64,000 nt of DNA from Azomonas macrocytogenes (GCF_014191985.1 NZ_JACHXI010000021.1:1-64000); one strand, 5' to 3'. Shown: positions 1 through 9,042, numbered from the stretch's first letter. Notes: generated by a model not told the origin, from the sequence alone. Made by a program: numbers and translations.

Positions 1-228
1 ATTTCGTTTTCTACTCAATTGCTTGCCGCTGACTGCTGGGCTAACCAGCTGCCTGCGGGAGGCGCATAATACAGCATCTCAAACTACCGTCAAGCCCTAG
101 ATCAATCAAATTAAGCCATTGATAAGAACTAGCGCTAGTTGCTTATAGTTTAGCCAGATCGTTTACTGGCTGCCATGAATTTCAAAACGCCTATTAAGGC
201 GGCTTGCACAAAGCGATACCAATCAAAC

Positions 229-258
229 AAAAGCCCTGGCCAGAAGACCAGGGCTTTG
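229..258 (-). terminator. Rho-independent terminator of oprF
   Basis: A 10-bp inverted repeat (AAAGCCCTGG and CCAGGGCTTT) around an 8-nt loop. Read on the minus strand it is followed by a T-rich run (TTTTGTTTGATT), as expected for an intrinsic terminator. It lies about 50 nt beyond the oprF stop codon. Nothing else was recognised in bases 1-228. Confidence 0.8.
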
Positions 259-264
259 TCAGCA

Positions 265-289
265 GCCTGAAAGGCGTTGCCTTTCAGGC
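265..289 (-). repeat. Hairpin between oprF stop and its terminator
   Basis: A perfect 11-bp inverted repeat (GCCTGAAAGGC / GCCTTTCAGGC) with a 3-nt loop, between the oprF stop codon and the terminator. It lacks its own T-run, so it may protect the 3' end of the mRNA or act as the first half of a tandem terminator. Confidence 0.55.
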
Positions 290-306
290 ATAACTCAAAA
301 CATACG

Positions 307-1326
307 TTATTGAGCTTGTGCCTCAACCTCAGCTTCAACCCGGCGGTTGATCTGGCGACCTTCTTCAGTTGCATTGTCAGCAACCGGACGGCTCTCACCA
401 TACCCAACGGAATCCACACGGCTAGAAGAAATACCGTAATCATCAACCAGTACAGTACGAACAGCCTTGGCACGACGCTCGGAAAGGCGCTGGTTATACT
501 GGTCGGTACCTACGGAGTCGGTATGCCCTTCAACAACTGTAGTAGTTTGCGGATACTGCGTCATGAAATCAGCCAAGTTCTTGATTTCACTATAGCTATC
601 ACTACGTACAGTAGCTTTGTCGAAGTCGAATTTAACATCCAATTCAACACGCACTACAGCTGGTACAGCTTGCGGTTCCGGCTCTGCTACCGCTATAGGT
701 TCCGGAGCTGGCTCGGCAGCAGCCTTGCGAGTAGATCCACCGAAGTTCAAACCAACCCCAACTCCAGCTGTCCACTCGGAGTAGCCGTCATCAATGTTAT
801 ACATGCCATCTACACCAACTCTGGTGAACAGCATGTCGGTAACATACCACTTGACACCAGTACCCACATTCCAATAGGTGCTGTGATCGCGGCCGGTTTT
901 ATATGCTTGACCGATGGATTGATAGCCAATCCCTGTAGATACGTATGGACGAACGCCATACCACCCTGTACCAGACAAGGCCGATCCAGGGCTACCGAAG
1001 TGATAGGTAGCATCGATAGAAGTATAGGATCCCTTGATATTCCTACGGCCAGGACCATTACCATCAGTGCGGCCATCGGCCCCATCAGCCCTGAAATCAT
1101 GGTATTCGCCGTAAGACGCGCCCAAAGAGACATCGTCTGTCAGAAAGTAGCTGGCACCACCGCCAAGCAGATTTCCTTGGTTGGAAATATCGCGAGAGTG
1201 CTGGGTCTGATAGCTTTTATAGAAAGCTTCCACCTCTACAGCGCCCTTGCCTTGTGCCATCGCGCTGACAGAGGAGACAGCAACCATAGAACCCAGAACG
1301 GCGCTCAAGGTGTTTTTTAGTCTCAT
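307..1326 (-). CDS. oprF: OprF-like major outer-membrane porin (OmpA family)
   Basis: The 339-residue protein starts at an ATG preceded by GGGGA; an upstream in-frame start would add 18 residues with no signal peptide. Seen: a signal peptide (MRLKNTLSAVLGSMVAVSS, cleavage after MAQ), an N-terminal eight-stranded beta-barrel region containing GNLLGGGASYFLTDDVSLG, a Pro/Ala/Glu-rich linker at about residues 195-220, and a C-terminal OmpA-like peptidoglycan-binding domain (VKFDFDKATVRSDS, VEGHTDSVGTD, NRRVEAEVEAQ). The order and motifs match Pseudomonas OprF, a structural protein linking outer membrane to peptidoglycan and a slow general porin. Oddity: P. aeruginosa OprF has a cysteine-containing thrombospondin-3-like linker, whereas this protein has no cysteine at all there. 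The gene ends at tandem hairpins and stands alone. Confidence 0.93.
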   Translation of the reverse strand: MRLKNTLSAVLGSMVAVSSVSAMAQGKGAVEVEAFYKSYQTQHSRDISNQGNLLGGGASYFLTDDVSLGASYGEYHDFRADGADGRTDGNGPGRRNIKGSYTSIDATYHFGSPGSALSGTGWYGVRPYVSTGIGYQSIGQAYKTGRDHSTYWNVGTGVKWYVTDMLFTRVGVDGMYNIDDGYSEWTAGVGVGLNFGGSTRKAAAEPAPEPIAVAEPEPQAVPAVVRVELDVKFDFDKATVRSDSYSEIKNLADFMTQYPQTTTVVEGHTDSVGTDQYNQRLSERRAKAVRTVLVDDYGISSSRVDSVGYGESRPVADNATEEGRQINRRVEAEVEAQAQ

Positions 1327-1792
1327 TCGTAAATCCCCATTTTGACCGTGTATCAAGCTAATTCCGAGACAAAATACCAAATTCCTTCATCTTCAGTAAG
1401 ACATCCCGGTCAAGTTAAGTTCCAGTATGCGCTGGAATTTTATCATGAGCATATACAGCAAAGCATCCTTGTTAGTTCACTATTTTTTGCTTCTTTTCAA
1501 AAAGACAAACCAAATTTCCTAAATGCTTATTTTTCTCGTCAAGCTGAATCAAATCTATAGCTTAGAATGAAATTGTACATATTTTAGTCAGAAGCATAGC
1601 CCTGAAGACGATAATGTCAAAATCTCAAACCCAGTCGGATCAATGTGCAACCGCAACGACATTCAAGGTTAACGAACGAACAAACAAAAAAACAAGAATT
1701 AAAATCAACTTAACAGCATTCAAATACATGATTAACAAATTGATTTTGTTAAAAATCATCCAAATATCACACTATAATTATTGGAGTCTTTT
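1327..1792. other. AT-rich intergenic region upstream of oprF
   Basis: About 465 nt, markedly AT-rich compared with the flanking genes. It must hold the oprF promoter on the minus strand. Short plus-strand reading frames here (around 1342-1560 and 1614-1796) have no ribosome binding site, domain or recognisable composition and are not called. In P. aeruginosa this position holds sigX-cmaX genes, which are absent here. Confidence 0.5.
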
Positions 1793-2041
1793 ATGATGCA
1801 ACGGATTCAATTTTATCAAGACGCATTAAAACCAATTAAAATTATTGCATTTTTTCAATCAACAATAAGTGGCTATTCAACTATAGAATACGATGACCTC
1901 CCCCACCTACATTTAAGCACTGGAATGTATTTCGTTCAGATTGAAAACAGCTGCAGTCTAAACTTTAGCCAGCCTTCCGATTGCACATATCAATCGATAT
2001 TGACGTGCGCTTTATATAGACGAAAAAAGCAAAACCAATAG
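1793..2041 (+). CDS. Small hypothetical protein
   Basis: An 82-residue reading frame starting MMQRIQFYQDALKPIK. A good ribosome binding site (GGAG at 1783-1786, 6-nt spacer) precedes the ATG, which is the main reason for calling it. Codon use is AT-rich like the surrounding spacer and unlike the neighbouring genes. No signal peptide, clear membrane segment or known motif is visible; two cysteines sit in the C-terminal third. It ends 15 nt from the convergent ZIP gene stop. It could be a genuine orphan or chance ORF in AT-rich DNA; I do not recognise it. Confidence 0.35.
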   Translation: MMQRIQFYQDALKPIKIIAFFQSTISGYSTIEYDDLPHLHLSTGMYFVQIENSCSLNFSQPSDCTYQSILTCALYRRKKQNQ

Positions 2042-2056
2042 TGATTGACAGGAGTG

Positions 2057-2986
2057 CTACCCCAGCGCCGTGTCCAAAAACATCATAACGGCAAATCCTG
2101 CCATCAAGCCCAGCGTCGCGGGGGTCTGGTGGCCATTGCGGTGAGTCTCGGGGATGATTTCATGGGAAACGACGAAGAGCATCGCTCCAGCGGCAAGTCC
2201 CATGCTCACGGGGTAAGCCAAGGCAAAGCCGCTGGACATGCCGATCCCTACTAATGAGCCTATAGGCTCCATAAGCCCGCTACAGATAGCAATCAAGGTT
2301 GATCCTGGGATTGACAAGCCGGTAGTCCGCAAAGCCATAGCAACAGCTAAACCTTCCGGAATATCCTGAATGCAAATGGCCGTAGCCAGTGGAATGCCTA
2401 CATTGAAATCGCTATCGGCAAAACCGACACCAATAGCCATTCCTTCTGGCAAATTATGTAAAGTGATGGCCAATACAAATAGCCAGACTCGATTGATACG
2501 CCCTGCATCCGGCCCACAAGGACCGGTACTTTCGTGTTCATGCGGAGTTAAGCGATCCAGACCGAGCATCAGCAGGACACCCAGCGTCAGACCGAGCACT
2601 ACGGTGGCAGCAGCGGATATCCCACCGCCAGTGATACCTTTGGCTGCATCGATACCGGGCAGAATCAGCGAAAAGGAACTGGCTGCCAGCATCATACCGG
2701 CGGCAAAGCCGAGCATAGTATCCTGAACTCGGATGCCTATCCGACGCATAGGTATGGCCATAAATGCACCCAAAGCAGTGCAGGCAAAACCAGCTACGCC
2801 ACCGTAAATCGCATAATGCAGGTTTCCTGGATGGCCATTAACGAGCGCGTTGTAAATGCTACTACCAACCAACCAAACCACGATCACCATGGATACGCCC
2901 AAGCCAGCGGTGATCCATGGACTGGCCTCGGCCTGAGCAACCCAAGCAGCCCGGAAGTGAGATAGTGAAACCTGTGCGCTACTCAT
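2057..2986 (-). CDS. ZIP family divalent metal transporter (GufA-like)
   Basis: A 309-residue polytopic inner-membrane protein with about eight hydrophobic segments. It carries the paired ZIP signature in transmembrane segments 4 and 5: LHNLPEGMAIG and, 30 residues on, IQDIPEGLAVAMAL. In ZIP proteins these His/Asn/Glu/Asp residues build the binuclear metal site; a further SHEIIPETH segment lies near the C-terminus. A short His/Cys loop (TPHEHESTGPCGP) sits between segments 3 and 4, like the variable metal-binding loop of the family. The start is set by GAGGAAC 4-5 nt before the ATG. The family imports Zn, Mn, Fe or other divalent ions, and the substrate here is not readable. The neighbouring cadmium genes suggest a metal-homeostasis context. 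Confidence 0.9.
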   Translation of the reverse strand: MSSAQVSLSHFRAAWVAQAEASPWITAGLGVSMVIVVWLVGSSIYNALVNGHPGNLHYAIYGGVAGFACTALGAFMAIPMRRIGIRVQDTMLGFAAGMMLAASSFSLILPGIDAAKGITGGGISAAATVVLGLTLGVLLMLGLDRLTPHEHESTGPCGPDAGRINRVWLFVLAITLHNLPEGMAIGVGFADSDFNVGIPLATAICIQDIPEGLAVAMALRTTGLSIPGSTLIAICSGLMEPIGSLVGIGMSSGFALAYPVSMGLAAGAMLFVVSHEIIPETHRNGHQTPATLGLMAGFAVMMFLDTALG

Positions 2987-3385
2987 ACCGTTCCTCGTCG
3001 AAGGATTGGAGCAAGCTGACAGCCAATACCGACTGCACGATTCTATATATCTTCAATATGCCTGAAACATAAGCGATTTAAGCTAAATGGAACGCGGAAA
3101 GTCCCATACCGAAACTGAATTTTCAGGTAACGTTCCTTACTCATCCATACCCAACAACCAAGCAACAACTACAAAGAACCGAAGATTACTGCAACGAAAC
3201 CCACTACATACGACCTGAAGAATATCGTGATATCACTTCTCTCAACGGAATCGCTTCGGGTTGGTTTACTTCGAAGAAAACCGTGAGCTCCTACTCCAAG
3301 CGAGAAAAAATCTGGATCGAAGCGCCCAGAAGCTGGTTGAATAGTTCGCTCGGCCGCTGCTTGATGCGGCATTCAAGGAGCCTCC
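2987..3385. other. Divergent intergenic region, ZIP gene / response regulator
   Basis: About 400 nt between two divergent genes. It should contain both promoters. No convincing -35/-10 pair, operator palindrome or small gene was picked out by eye. A 67-codon minus-strand frame (3169-3372) has no ribosome binding site and is not called. Confidence 0.4.
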
Positions 3386-4045
3386 ATGCGTATTCTTCTG
3401 GTTGAAGACGACCAGGCCCTGGGCGAAGGTATTCGTGCAGCTCTTAAAAGCGAAGGCTACACAGTAGATTGGCTACAGGATGGTGCCAACGCCCTACATG
3501 CTCTGAAAAGCGAGATATTCGAACTGGTCGTACTCGATCTTGGCCTGCCGCGCCTGGACGGCCTTTCCGTACTCAAACGCTTACGCGCTGCTTCCAATCC
3601 AGTACCGGTTCTGGTACTCACAGCACGCGATACCACCAACGACCGGATTTCCGGGCTGGATGCAGGAGCAGATGATTACTTGGTCAAACCCTTCGATGTT
3701 GCCGAGCTCAAGGCGCGCCTGCGTGCGCTTTTGCGGCGTAGCCTGAATCGCACCCAACCGGTAGTCGCCTATCGCGAGGTCCTGCTCGATCCGGCAACCC
3801 AACAAGTCAGCTATCAAGGGCGGCCGGTCAGTCTGTCACGCAAGGAATTTCTGCTGTTACATCAACTGCTTGCCCAACCTGGGCGCGTACTGACTCGCGA
3901 TAGATTACAGGAAGCGCTCTACGGCTGGGACGATGAGGTGGAAAGCAACGCTCTGGAAGTGCATATCCACCATTTACGCAAGAAATTTTTCCCCGAACTG
4001 ATTCGGACTGTCCGTGGCGTCGGCTACCTGGCGGAGAAAATTTGA
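3386..4045 (+). CDS. OmpR-family response regulator (QseB/PmrA type)
   Basis: A 219-residue two-domain regulator. The receiver domain (about 1-115) shows the acidic pair E7/D8/D9, phosphoacceptor D51 (VVLDLGLPRLDG), T79 (VLTARD) and K101 (LVKPF). The C-terminal winged-helix domain (about 125-219) ends with the usual RTVRGVGY signature. The start is fixed by AGGAG a few bases upstream. Its stop codon overlaps the kinase start by one base (TGATG), so the two are co-translated. Sequence flavour is QseB/PmrA/TctD-like. Its position between a ZIP transporter and cadR/cadA suggests a metal or envelope signal, but that is inference. Confidence 0.92.
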   Translation: MRILLVEDDQALGEGIRAALKSEGYTVDWLQDGANALHALKSEIFELVVLDLGLPRLDGLSVLKRLRAASNPVPVLVLTARDTTNDRISGLDAGADDYLVKPFDVAELKARLRALLRRSLNRTQPVVAYREVLLDPATQQVSYQGRPVSLSRKEFLLLHQLLAQPGRVLTRDRLQEALYGWDDEVESNALEVHIHHLRKKFFPELIRTVRGVGYLAEKI

Positions 4046-5496
4046 TGTGGTCGCTACGCAGCCGAGTCCTGGCGCTGGTGCTGGGGCTGCTGACCTTATC
4101 GCTACCACTGATTTCCTATAAAAGCTACCGGGATGCTCGTCATGAGACAGAAGAGCTGTTCGATGCACAACTGGCTCAGAGCGCACGCCTGCTGGAAGGC
4201 TTGGTTGGGCATAACATGAGTGAGGAATCACTGGGTCAGGTCCAGATAGCCTTGGATAAAGCCGTCAACCTGCGTTCGCGCACCAAACATCCGGGGGCTC
4301 TAAGTCATCCTTACGAAAGCAAGCTGGCCTTTCAAGTCTTTACCGATACTGGCCGGTTGATTCTGCGCTCGGCCAGCGTGCCCGATAGTGCTCTCGACGA
4401 GCTATTGGCAAGCCAGACGCCAAGTTACGAACCGAGTATCCGCACAGCATTGTCCTTGAAGGAGCAGGGTCTAAGCGGCTATCACGACGCCATCTTGGAA
4501 GATGGCCGCCTGTGGCGCATGTTTTTACTGCATGACCAGCAAAGCGATCTCTGGATTTTAGCTGGAGAACGTGAAGATGTCCGTGGTGAACTGATCAGCA
4601 AGATTGCCCGTCGCACCCTGATTCCAGATCTGGTCGCACTACCTATGCTGGCATTGATGGTCTGGCTAGCGGTCGGCTGGGGCCTGCGACCGTTGGAACG
4701 TATGGTGCAACTGCTCAAGGTTCGCGATCCTAACAACCTGTCGCCAATCCTGTTCGATCCACTGCCAGCGGAACTCGAACCCATGGCCGCTTCGTTGAAT
4801 CGCCTGCTACTGCAAGTCACTCGTCTGCTAGAACGAGAAAAACGCTTCCTGGCCGATGCCGCTCATGAACTACGCACTCCGCTCGCCGTACTGCGAATTC
4901 ATCAGCAGAATGCTCTTGAGGCACGCGACCCCAAGGATCGAGAAGAAGCGCTCCAGCATCTGGGCAATGCTGTCGAGCGGGCCACTCGGGTCGTCAGCCA
5001 GTTGCTGACGCTCGCTCGCCTTGAGCCCAACGCCGTGCAACCAGCCATGGTCAAAGTTGACCTACTGGCCGTGGTACGCGGCCAATTGGCCGAACTGACG
5101 CCACTGGCCCTGGATCAGGGCCAGGATCTGATATTGGATGCCAATGAAGATGCCGACTATCGTATGGTGGCCGATGCACCGAGCCTGGGCATCCTGTTGC
5201 AAAACCTGGTCAGCAATGCCGTACAGTACACGCCGGCTGGCGGCATGATCCAAGTAATCCTAGAAGCAGAAAAAAGCATGCTCACCCTGCGAGTACTGGA
5301 TAGTGGCTCTGGCGTACCGCCGGAGCTGCGCGAAAAACTCTTCGAGCGTTTCTTCCGCCAAGGTCCTGGACAGGGCGCCGGCCTGGGCCTGTCCATCGTC
5401 GCGCGGGTGGTGGAACTGCACGGCGGCAACATCGAACTGCTCGATTCGATGCTCGACGGGCTGGAAGTACGAGTGCAACTGCCACGCCGTTTTTAG
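4045..5496 (+). CDS. Two-component sensor histidine kinase (QseC type)
   Basis: A 483-residue inner-membrane kinase. Segments in order: a first membrane helix (about 9-25); a periplasmic sensor region of about 140 residues; a second helix (about 195-215); a HAMP-like linker with RPLERMV; the H-box FLADAAHELRTPLAVLR with H274 as phosphoacceptor; the N-box NLVSNAVQYTP; the G1 box DSGSGVP; and the G2 box GAGLGLSIV. The sensor region resembles the 2CSK_N domain seen in QseC/TctE kinases. The ATG overlaps the regulator's TGA; an in-frame TTG one codon earlier is possible. The gene ends only 7 nt from the convergent cadR stop. The signal sensed is not readable. Confidence 0.92.
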   Translation: MWSLRSRVLALVLGLLTLSLPLISYKSYRDARHETEELFDAQLAQSARLLEGLVGHNMSEESLGQVQIALDKAVNLRSRTKHPGALSHPYESKLAFQVFTDTGRLILRSASVPDSALDELLASQTPSYEPSIRTALSLKEQGLSGYHDAILEDGRLWRMFLLHDQQSDLWILAGEREDVRGELISKIARRTLIPDLVALPMLALMVWLAVGWGLRPLERMVQLLKVRDPNNLSPILFDPLPAELEPMAASLNRLLLQVTRLLEREKRFLADAAHELRTPLAVLRIHQQNALEARDPKDREEALQHLGNAVERATRVVSQLLTLARLEPNAVQPAMVKVDLLAVVRGQLAELTPLALDQGQDLILDANEDADYRMVADAPSLGILLQNLVSNAVQYTPAGGMIQVILEAEKSMLTLRVLDSGSGVPPELREKLFERFFRQGPGQGAGLGLSIVARVVELHGGNIELLDSMLDGLEVRVQLPRRF

Positions 5497-5503
5497 CCCT
5501 GGC

Positions 5504-5941
5504 TTAATGCCGATGACAACTCCCTATATGCGAGCAGGTATTTTCAGCTACTACGCTCCCGGCCTTGTTGAGCTGCTGCAGAATTTCACAATTCTGACTA
5601 CCTGAGCAGCTTTTTCTCAGCTCGACCAGCTGTGCTTGCAGGATCTGCAGACTGGCAATACGCGCACTCACATGTTCGATGTGCTCATCGATCAGTTCGT
5701 TGACGTTGGCACAATTACCGAGCGGTTGGTCACGAAACCCCAGGAGCTGGCGAATCTCGCCCAAAGTCATATCCAGGCTACGGCAGTTGCGAATAAAGGT
5801 CAGTCGCTCGACGTGAATATCGCCGTACAGCCGATAATTGCCGCTGCTGCGTTCAGGTTGAGGTAATAACCCTTCACGCTCGTAATAACGGATCGTCTCC
5901 ACTTGGCAGTTCGTTAATTTCGCCAATTCACCGATTTTCAC
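5504..5941 (-). CDS. cadR: CadR, MerR-family Cd(II)/Pb(II)-responsive regulator
   Basis: A 145-residue MerR-family activator starting at GTG with GGGAG upstream. The N-terminal winged helix-turn-helix reads MKIGELAKLTNCQVETIRYYE, followed by the long dimerisation helix. Metal-binding cysteines are at C77 (GNCANVN), C112 and C118 (CSGSQNC), the positions used by CadR/PbrR proteins for Cd or Pb. The C-terminus ends CSHIGSCHRH, a Cys/His-rich tail like the extra metal site of P. putida CadR. The gene diverges from cadA across a MerR-type promoter. Expected role: represses in the apo form and activates cadA on metal binding by twisting the over-long promoter spacer. Confidence 0.93.
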   Translation of the reverse strand: MKIGELAKLTNCQVETIRYYEREGLLPQPERSSGNYRLYGDIHVERLTFIRNCRSLDMTLGEIRQLLGFRDQPLGNCANVNELIDEHIEHVSARIASLQILQAQLVELRKSCSGSQNCEILQQLNKAGSVVAENTCSHIGSCHRH

Positions 5942-5961
5942 TATGTACTCTCCCTAAAGAC

Positions 5962-5992
5962 TTGACCTTATAGTGGCTACAGGGTGTTCACT
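5962..5992 (+). promoter_or_regulatory. cadA promoter with CadR operator
   Basis: A -35 box TTGACC (5962-5967) and a -10-like box TTCACT (5987-5992) are separated by 19 bp, the over-long spacer typical of MerR-family promoters. Within the spacer is an imperfect dyad (arms ACCTTATAG and CTACAGGGT, 3-bp centre, 5965-5985) that matches the layout of CadR/PbrR operators. It sits between divergent cadR and cadA. Confidence 0.85.
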
Positions 5993-6020
5993 CGACAATA
6001 GAGTTCAAGGAGAAACGCAT

Positions 6021-8438
6021 ATGAGCACCTGTTGCGACCAACAATCGGAACTACCCATTCTTGATACCTGCTGCAATACAGCAGGTGATCATGCTCATCT
6101 ACAATCTGAGACTCCACTACAGCATCAGGAGTACTCCAGCTTTTTCCGTATCGAACAGATGGACTGCCCGAATGAAGAAGCATTGATTCGCGACAAACTG
6201 ACCAAGCTGCCGCAGGTTCGTGATCTGGAATTCAACCTCGTCCAGCGCACCCTGCGCATCTGGCACGATGCATTGCCTACCGGACAGATAGCTGCAGCCA
6301 TCGCCGCACTCGGCATGCAGGCCGAGTCATTGTCGGTACAGACCGAAACCAGCATCCGGATCGAACAGATGTGCTGTCCGGTCGAGGAACGCCTGATTAC
6401 CGGCAAACTTTCAGGGATGCCAGGCATCACAGAATTGCGCTTCAATCTGTTGCAGCGCACCCTCGTGCTTGGTCACGAGTCACATAGCCTGGAGCCGGCG
6501 CTGCGAGCCATCCGCGGACTGGGTTTCACGCCCCAAATCATCGGTAGAACCGGTGCGAAAACTACTGCTCCATCTGCTCCTGCAAGAAAGGACACCTGGA
6601 AACTGATCGTCGCAGGTCTGGCGGCAATCGCGGCGGAAGCCCTGCACTTTCTGCAATCCGGCCCCGAATGGCTGATCGTGGCTTTTGCCTTGGCGGCAAT
6701 ATTGGCAAGTGGCCTGGATGTTTACCGCAAGGGCTGGATTGCACTCAAAAATCGCAACCTCAATATCAATGCCCTGATGAGCGTCGCAGTGACTGGCGCG
6801 ATTCTGATCGGCCAGTGGCCGGAAGCGGCAATGGTGATGTTTCTTTTCGCCATCGCCGAACGCATCGAAGCCCGCTCGCTGGATCGCGCCCGCGATGCCA
6901 TTCGTGGTTTGATCGATCTCGCGCCGCAACAGGCGACGGTACGCAAGGAAGATGGCAGTTGGCAGGAACTGGACGCAGCCGAGATCGTCCTCGATAGTGT
7001 GGTGCGGGTGCGGCCGGGTGAACGTATCGCCCTGGATGGCGTGGTGCTCGAAGGCCATTCCAGCGTCGACCAGGCACCCATTACCGGTGAAAGCCTACCG
7101 GTGGAAAAGACCATAGGCGACCCACTATTCGCCGGCACCATCAACCAGGCTGGTGCCCTCGAGTACCGTGTTACCGCGATGGCTGACGATACCACCCTGG
7201 CCCGGATCATCCATGCCGTGGAAAAAGCCCAGGGTTCACGGGCACCGACCCAGCGTTTCATCGATAAGTTCTCGCACATCTATACCCCGGTCGTGTTCGC
7301 TCTATCGCTGGCCGTCGCAGTGCTGCCTCCCCTGTTCTTCGAGGTCAGTTGGCACGAATGGATCTACCGTGCGTTAGTGCTGCTGGTGGTTGCCTGCCCT
7401 TGCGCCTTGGTGATTTCCACACCGGTCAGCATCGTCAGTGGCCTCGCATCGGCAGCGCGCAAGGGCATCCTGATCAAGGGTGGTGTCCATCTGGAAAATG
7501 GCCGGCATATCACTCATTTAGCCTTGGACAAGACCGGAACGCTGACTCACGGCAAACCTATGCAGACCGACTTCGTGACGCTTGGCCCGGATACTCCCGA
7601 ACGCTACCACGCGCTGGCGGCCAGTCTTGCCAGGCGCTCGGATCATCCGGTTTCTCGAGCACTGGCAAGCACAGCAACTGCAGGCCTGCCGCAGCACGAA
7701 GTAGCGCACTTTGCAGCACTGCCCGGGCGTGGCGTTCGCGGCGTGATCGACAGTCAAACCTACCACCTTGGCAACCATCGTCTGCTGGAAGAACTGAACC
7801 TTTGTTCACCGGAAATCGAACATCGCCTGGACGAATTGGAACGCCAGGGCAAGAGCGTAATCCTGCTGTGCGACGAAACCCGAGCGCTCGCTCTGTTCGC
7901 CGTGGCCGATACACTCAAGGACAACAGTCGCAGCGCCGTTAAGGAATTACATCGTCTGGGTGTCAAAACCCTGATACTGAGTGGCGACAACCTATATACG
8001 GCCCAAGCCATCGCAACCCAGGTCGGGATCGACGAAATTCGCGCCAACCTGCTGCCGGATGACAAACTGCAAGCCGTCGCAGCACTGTTGGGTAAGCATC
8101 GTACGGTTGGCATGGTCGGCGATGGCATCAATGATGCCCCTGCCCTAGCCCATGCCGATATCGGCTTTGCCATGGGTGCCATAGGTAGCGATACCGCCAT
8201 CGAAACCGCCGACGTAGCGATCATGGACGACGACTTGGGCAAGATTCCGGCCTTTATCCGCCTGTCGAGACAAACCGCCACTGTGCTCAAACAAAACATC
8301 GGTCTGGCACTGGGTATCAAGGCTGTATTCCTTACCGTAGCACTGACTGGACACGCAACCTTGTGGATGGCCGTGTTTGCCGATGTAGGCGTCAGTTTGC
8401 TGGTGGTAGCAAATGGATTGCGCCTGTTACGGGCGTGA
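6021..8438 (+). CDS. cadA: Cd/Zn/Pb-translocating P-type ATPase CadA
   Basis: An 805-residue P1B-type ATPase that exports Cd, Zn or Pb from the cytoplasm. The ATG at 6021 has AAGGAGA upstream; an upstream in-frame start has none. The N-terminus holds a Cys-rich stretch (STCCDQQ...DTCCN) and then two consecutive HMA-like modules with altered metal motifs, QMDCPNEE and QMCCPVEE. Core motifs: actuator TGES, the membrane metal site CPC at 459-461 (VACPCALV), phosphorylation motif DKTGTLT with D503, HP in SDHPVSRAL, and hinge GDGINDAPAL. The CPC/DKTGT arrangement and CadR-controlled promoter identify a soft-metal exporter of the ZntA/CadA group. It is transcribed alone. Confidence 0.95.
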   Translation: MSTCCDQQSELPILDTCCNTAGDHAHLQSETPLQHQEYSSFFRIEQMDCPNEEALIRDKLTKLPQVRDLEFNLVQRTLRIWHDALPTGQIAAAIAALGMQAESLSVQTETSIRIEQMCCPVEERLITGKLSGMPGITELRFNLLQRTLVLGHESHSLEPALRAIRGLGFTPQIIGRTGAKTTAPSAPARKDTWKLIVAGLAAIAAEALHFLQSGPEWLIVAFALAAILASGLDVYRKGWIALKNRNLNINALMSVAVTGAILIGQWPEAAMVMFLFAIAERIEARSLDRARDAIRGLIDLAPQQATVRKEDGSWQELDAAEIVLDSVVRVRPGERIALDGVVLEGHSSVDQAPITGESLPVEKTIGDPLFAGTINQAGALEYRVTAMADDTTLARIIHAVEKAQGSRAPTQRFIDKFSHIYTPVVFALSLAVAVLPPLFFEVSWHEWIYRALVLLVVACPCALVISTPVSIVSGLASAARKGILIKGGVHLENGRHITHLALDKTGTLTHGKPMQTDFVTLGPDTPERYHALAASLARRSDHPVSRALASTATAGLPQHEVAHFAALPGRGVRGVIDSQTYHLGNHRLLEELNLCSPEIEHRLDELERQGKSVILLCDETRALALFAVADTLKDNSRSAVKELHRLGVKTLILSGDNLYTAQAIATQVGIDEIRANLLPDDKLQAVAALLGKHRTVGMVGDGINDAPALAHADIGFAMGAIGSDTAIETADVAIMDDDLGKIPAFIRLSRQTATVLKQNIGLALGIKAVFLTVALTGHATLWMAVFADVGVSLLVVANGLRLLRA

Positions 8439-8598
8439 CTGCTACGGATTCGAAATGAGAGTGCAGGCCGACGCCGACACTATAATAACGATCGGCCCGC
8501 TTGCTATTGGCACAGTGCCATAAGCCGCGCCGTTATCGTGCACAAAAGAAATCCGTAAATTAGTCTGAATAATGAAGGAACAATGCAGCTATTTTTAC

Positions 8599-8620
8599 AG
8601 CAGTTGCCGCACTGCTTTTT
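8599..8620 (+). terminator. Possible terminator after cadA
   Basis: A short 6-bp stem (AGCAGT / ACTGCT, 6-nt loop) followed by four more T residues, about 160 nt past the cadA stop. The stem is short, so this is tentative. The rest of 8439-8676 holds nothing recognisable. Confidence 0.35.
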
Positions 8621-8676
8621 GAAAAGACCAGCTTGGCACCGGTCTTCGTATCTGCTGGTATTACCTACTAGACAGG

Positions 8677-9042
8677 CTAGTTTGTACTGCCAGAATTTTT
8701 GCGAATATCGATTGCGAACTGAATTCGCTCGCTCCAAAAATCGAAGCGATCATTCATCACCTCTTTCACTTGCGCTATCTGCCCTGCATCATCTTGCCCA
8801 TCCAAATGCGCCCAGCGAACCGATATGTCTTCAGCAATTGCCGAAGCACTCATTTTCCAAAGGTCCTGTAGCTTCTCGGGACGTTTAAAAAGCAGCATCA
8901 ATATACAGATAAAATCTTGATCGACCCGATGCTGAATTTCCATCTCCAGGACACATGACTGGAGTTTTTCGTACATCTGGACCAACTGTTGTAACGTTTC
9001 GCCGGAGTTGGCCGCGAGGTGATCATTCGGCTCCTGGTTCAT
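8677..9042 (-). CDS. Hypothetical protein, 121 aa
   Basis: A soluble, helix-rich 121-residue protein beginning MNQEPNDHLAANSGETLQQL. A strong GGGAGA lies 6 nt before the ATG, and codon use matches the neighbouring genes, so it is probably real. The first third looks like an amphipathic coiled-coil (QQLVQMYEKLQSCVLEME). No signal peptide, membrane segment or catalytic motif is seen. It stands alone between cadA and a phosphatase gene and I cannot assign a function. Confidence 0.65.
   Translation of the reverse strand: MNQEPNDHLAANSGETLQQLVQMYEKLQSCVLEMEIQHRVDQDFICILMLLFKRPEKLQDLWKMSASAIAEDISVRWAHLDGQDDAGQIAQVKEVMNDRFDFWSERIQFAIDIRKNSGSTN

Noticed and set aside
277-1320. 347-codon plus-strand frame opposite oprF
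   Set aside because: No signal peptide or domain; the minus strand encodes an unmistakable OprF.
1342-1796. Two small plus-strand frames in the AT-rich spacer
   Set aside because: No ribosome binding site or protein-like composition; expected by chance in AT-rich DNA.
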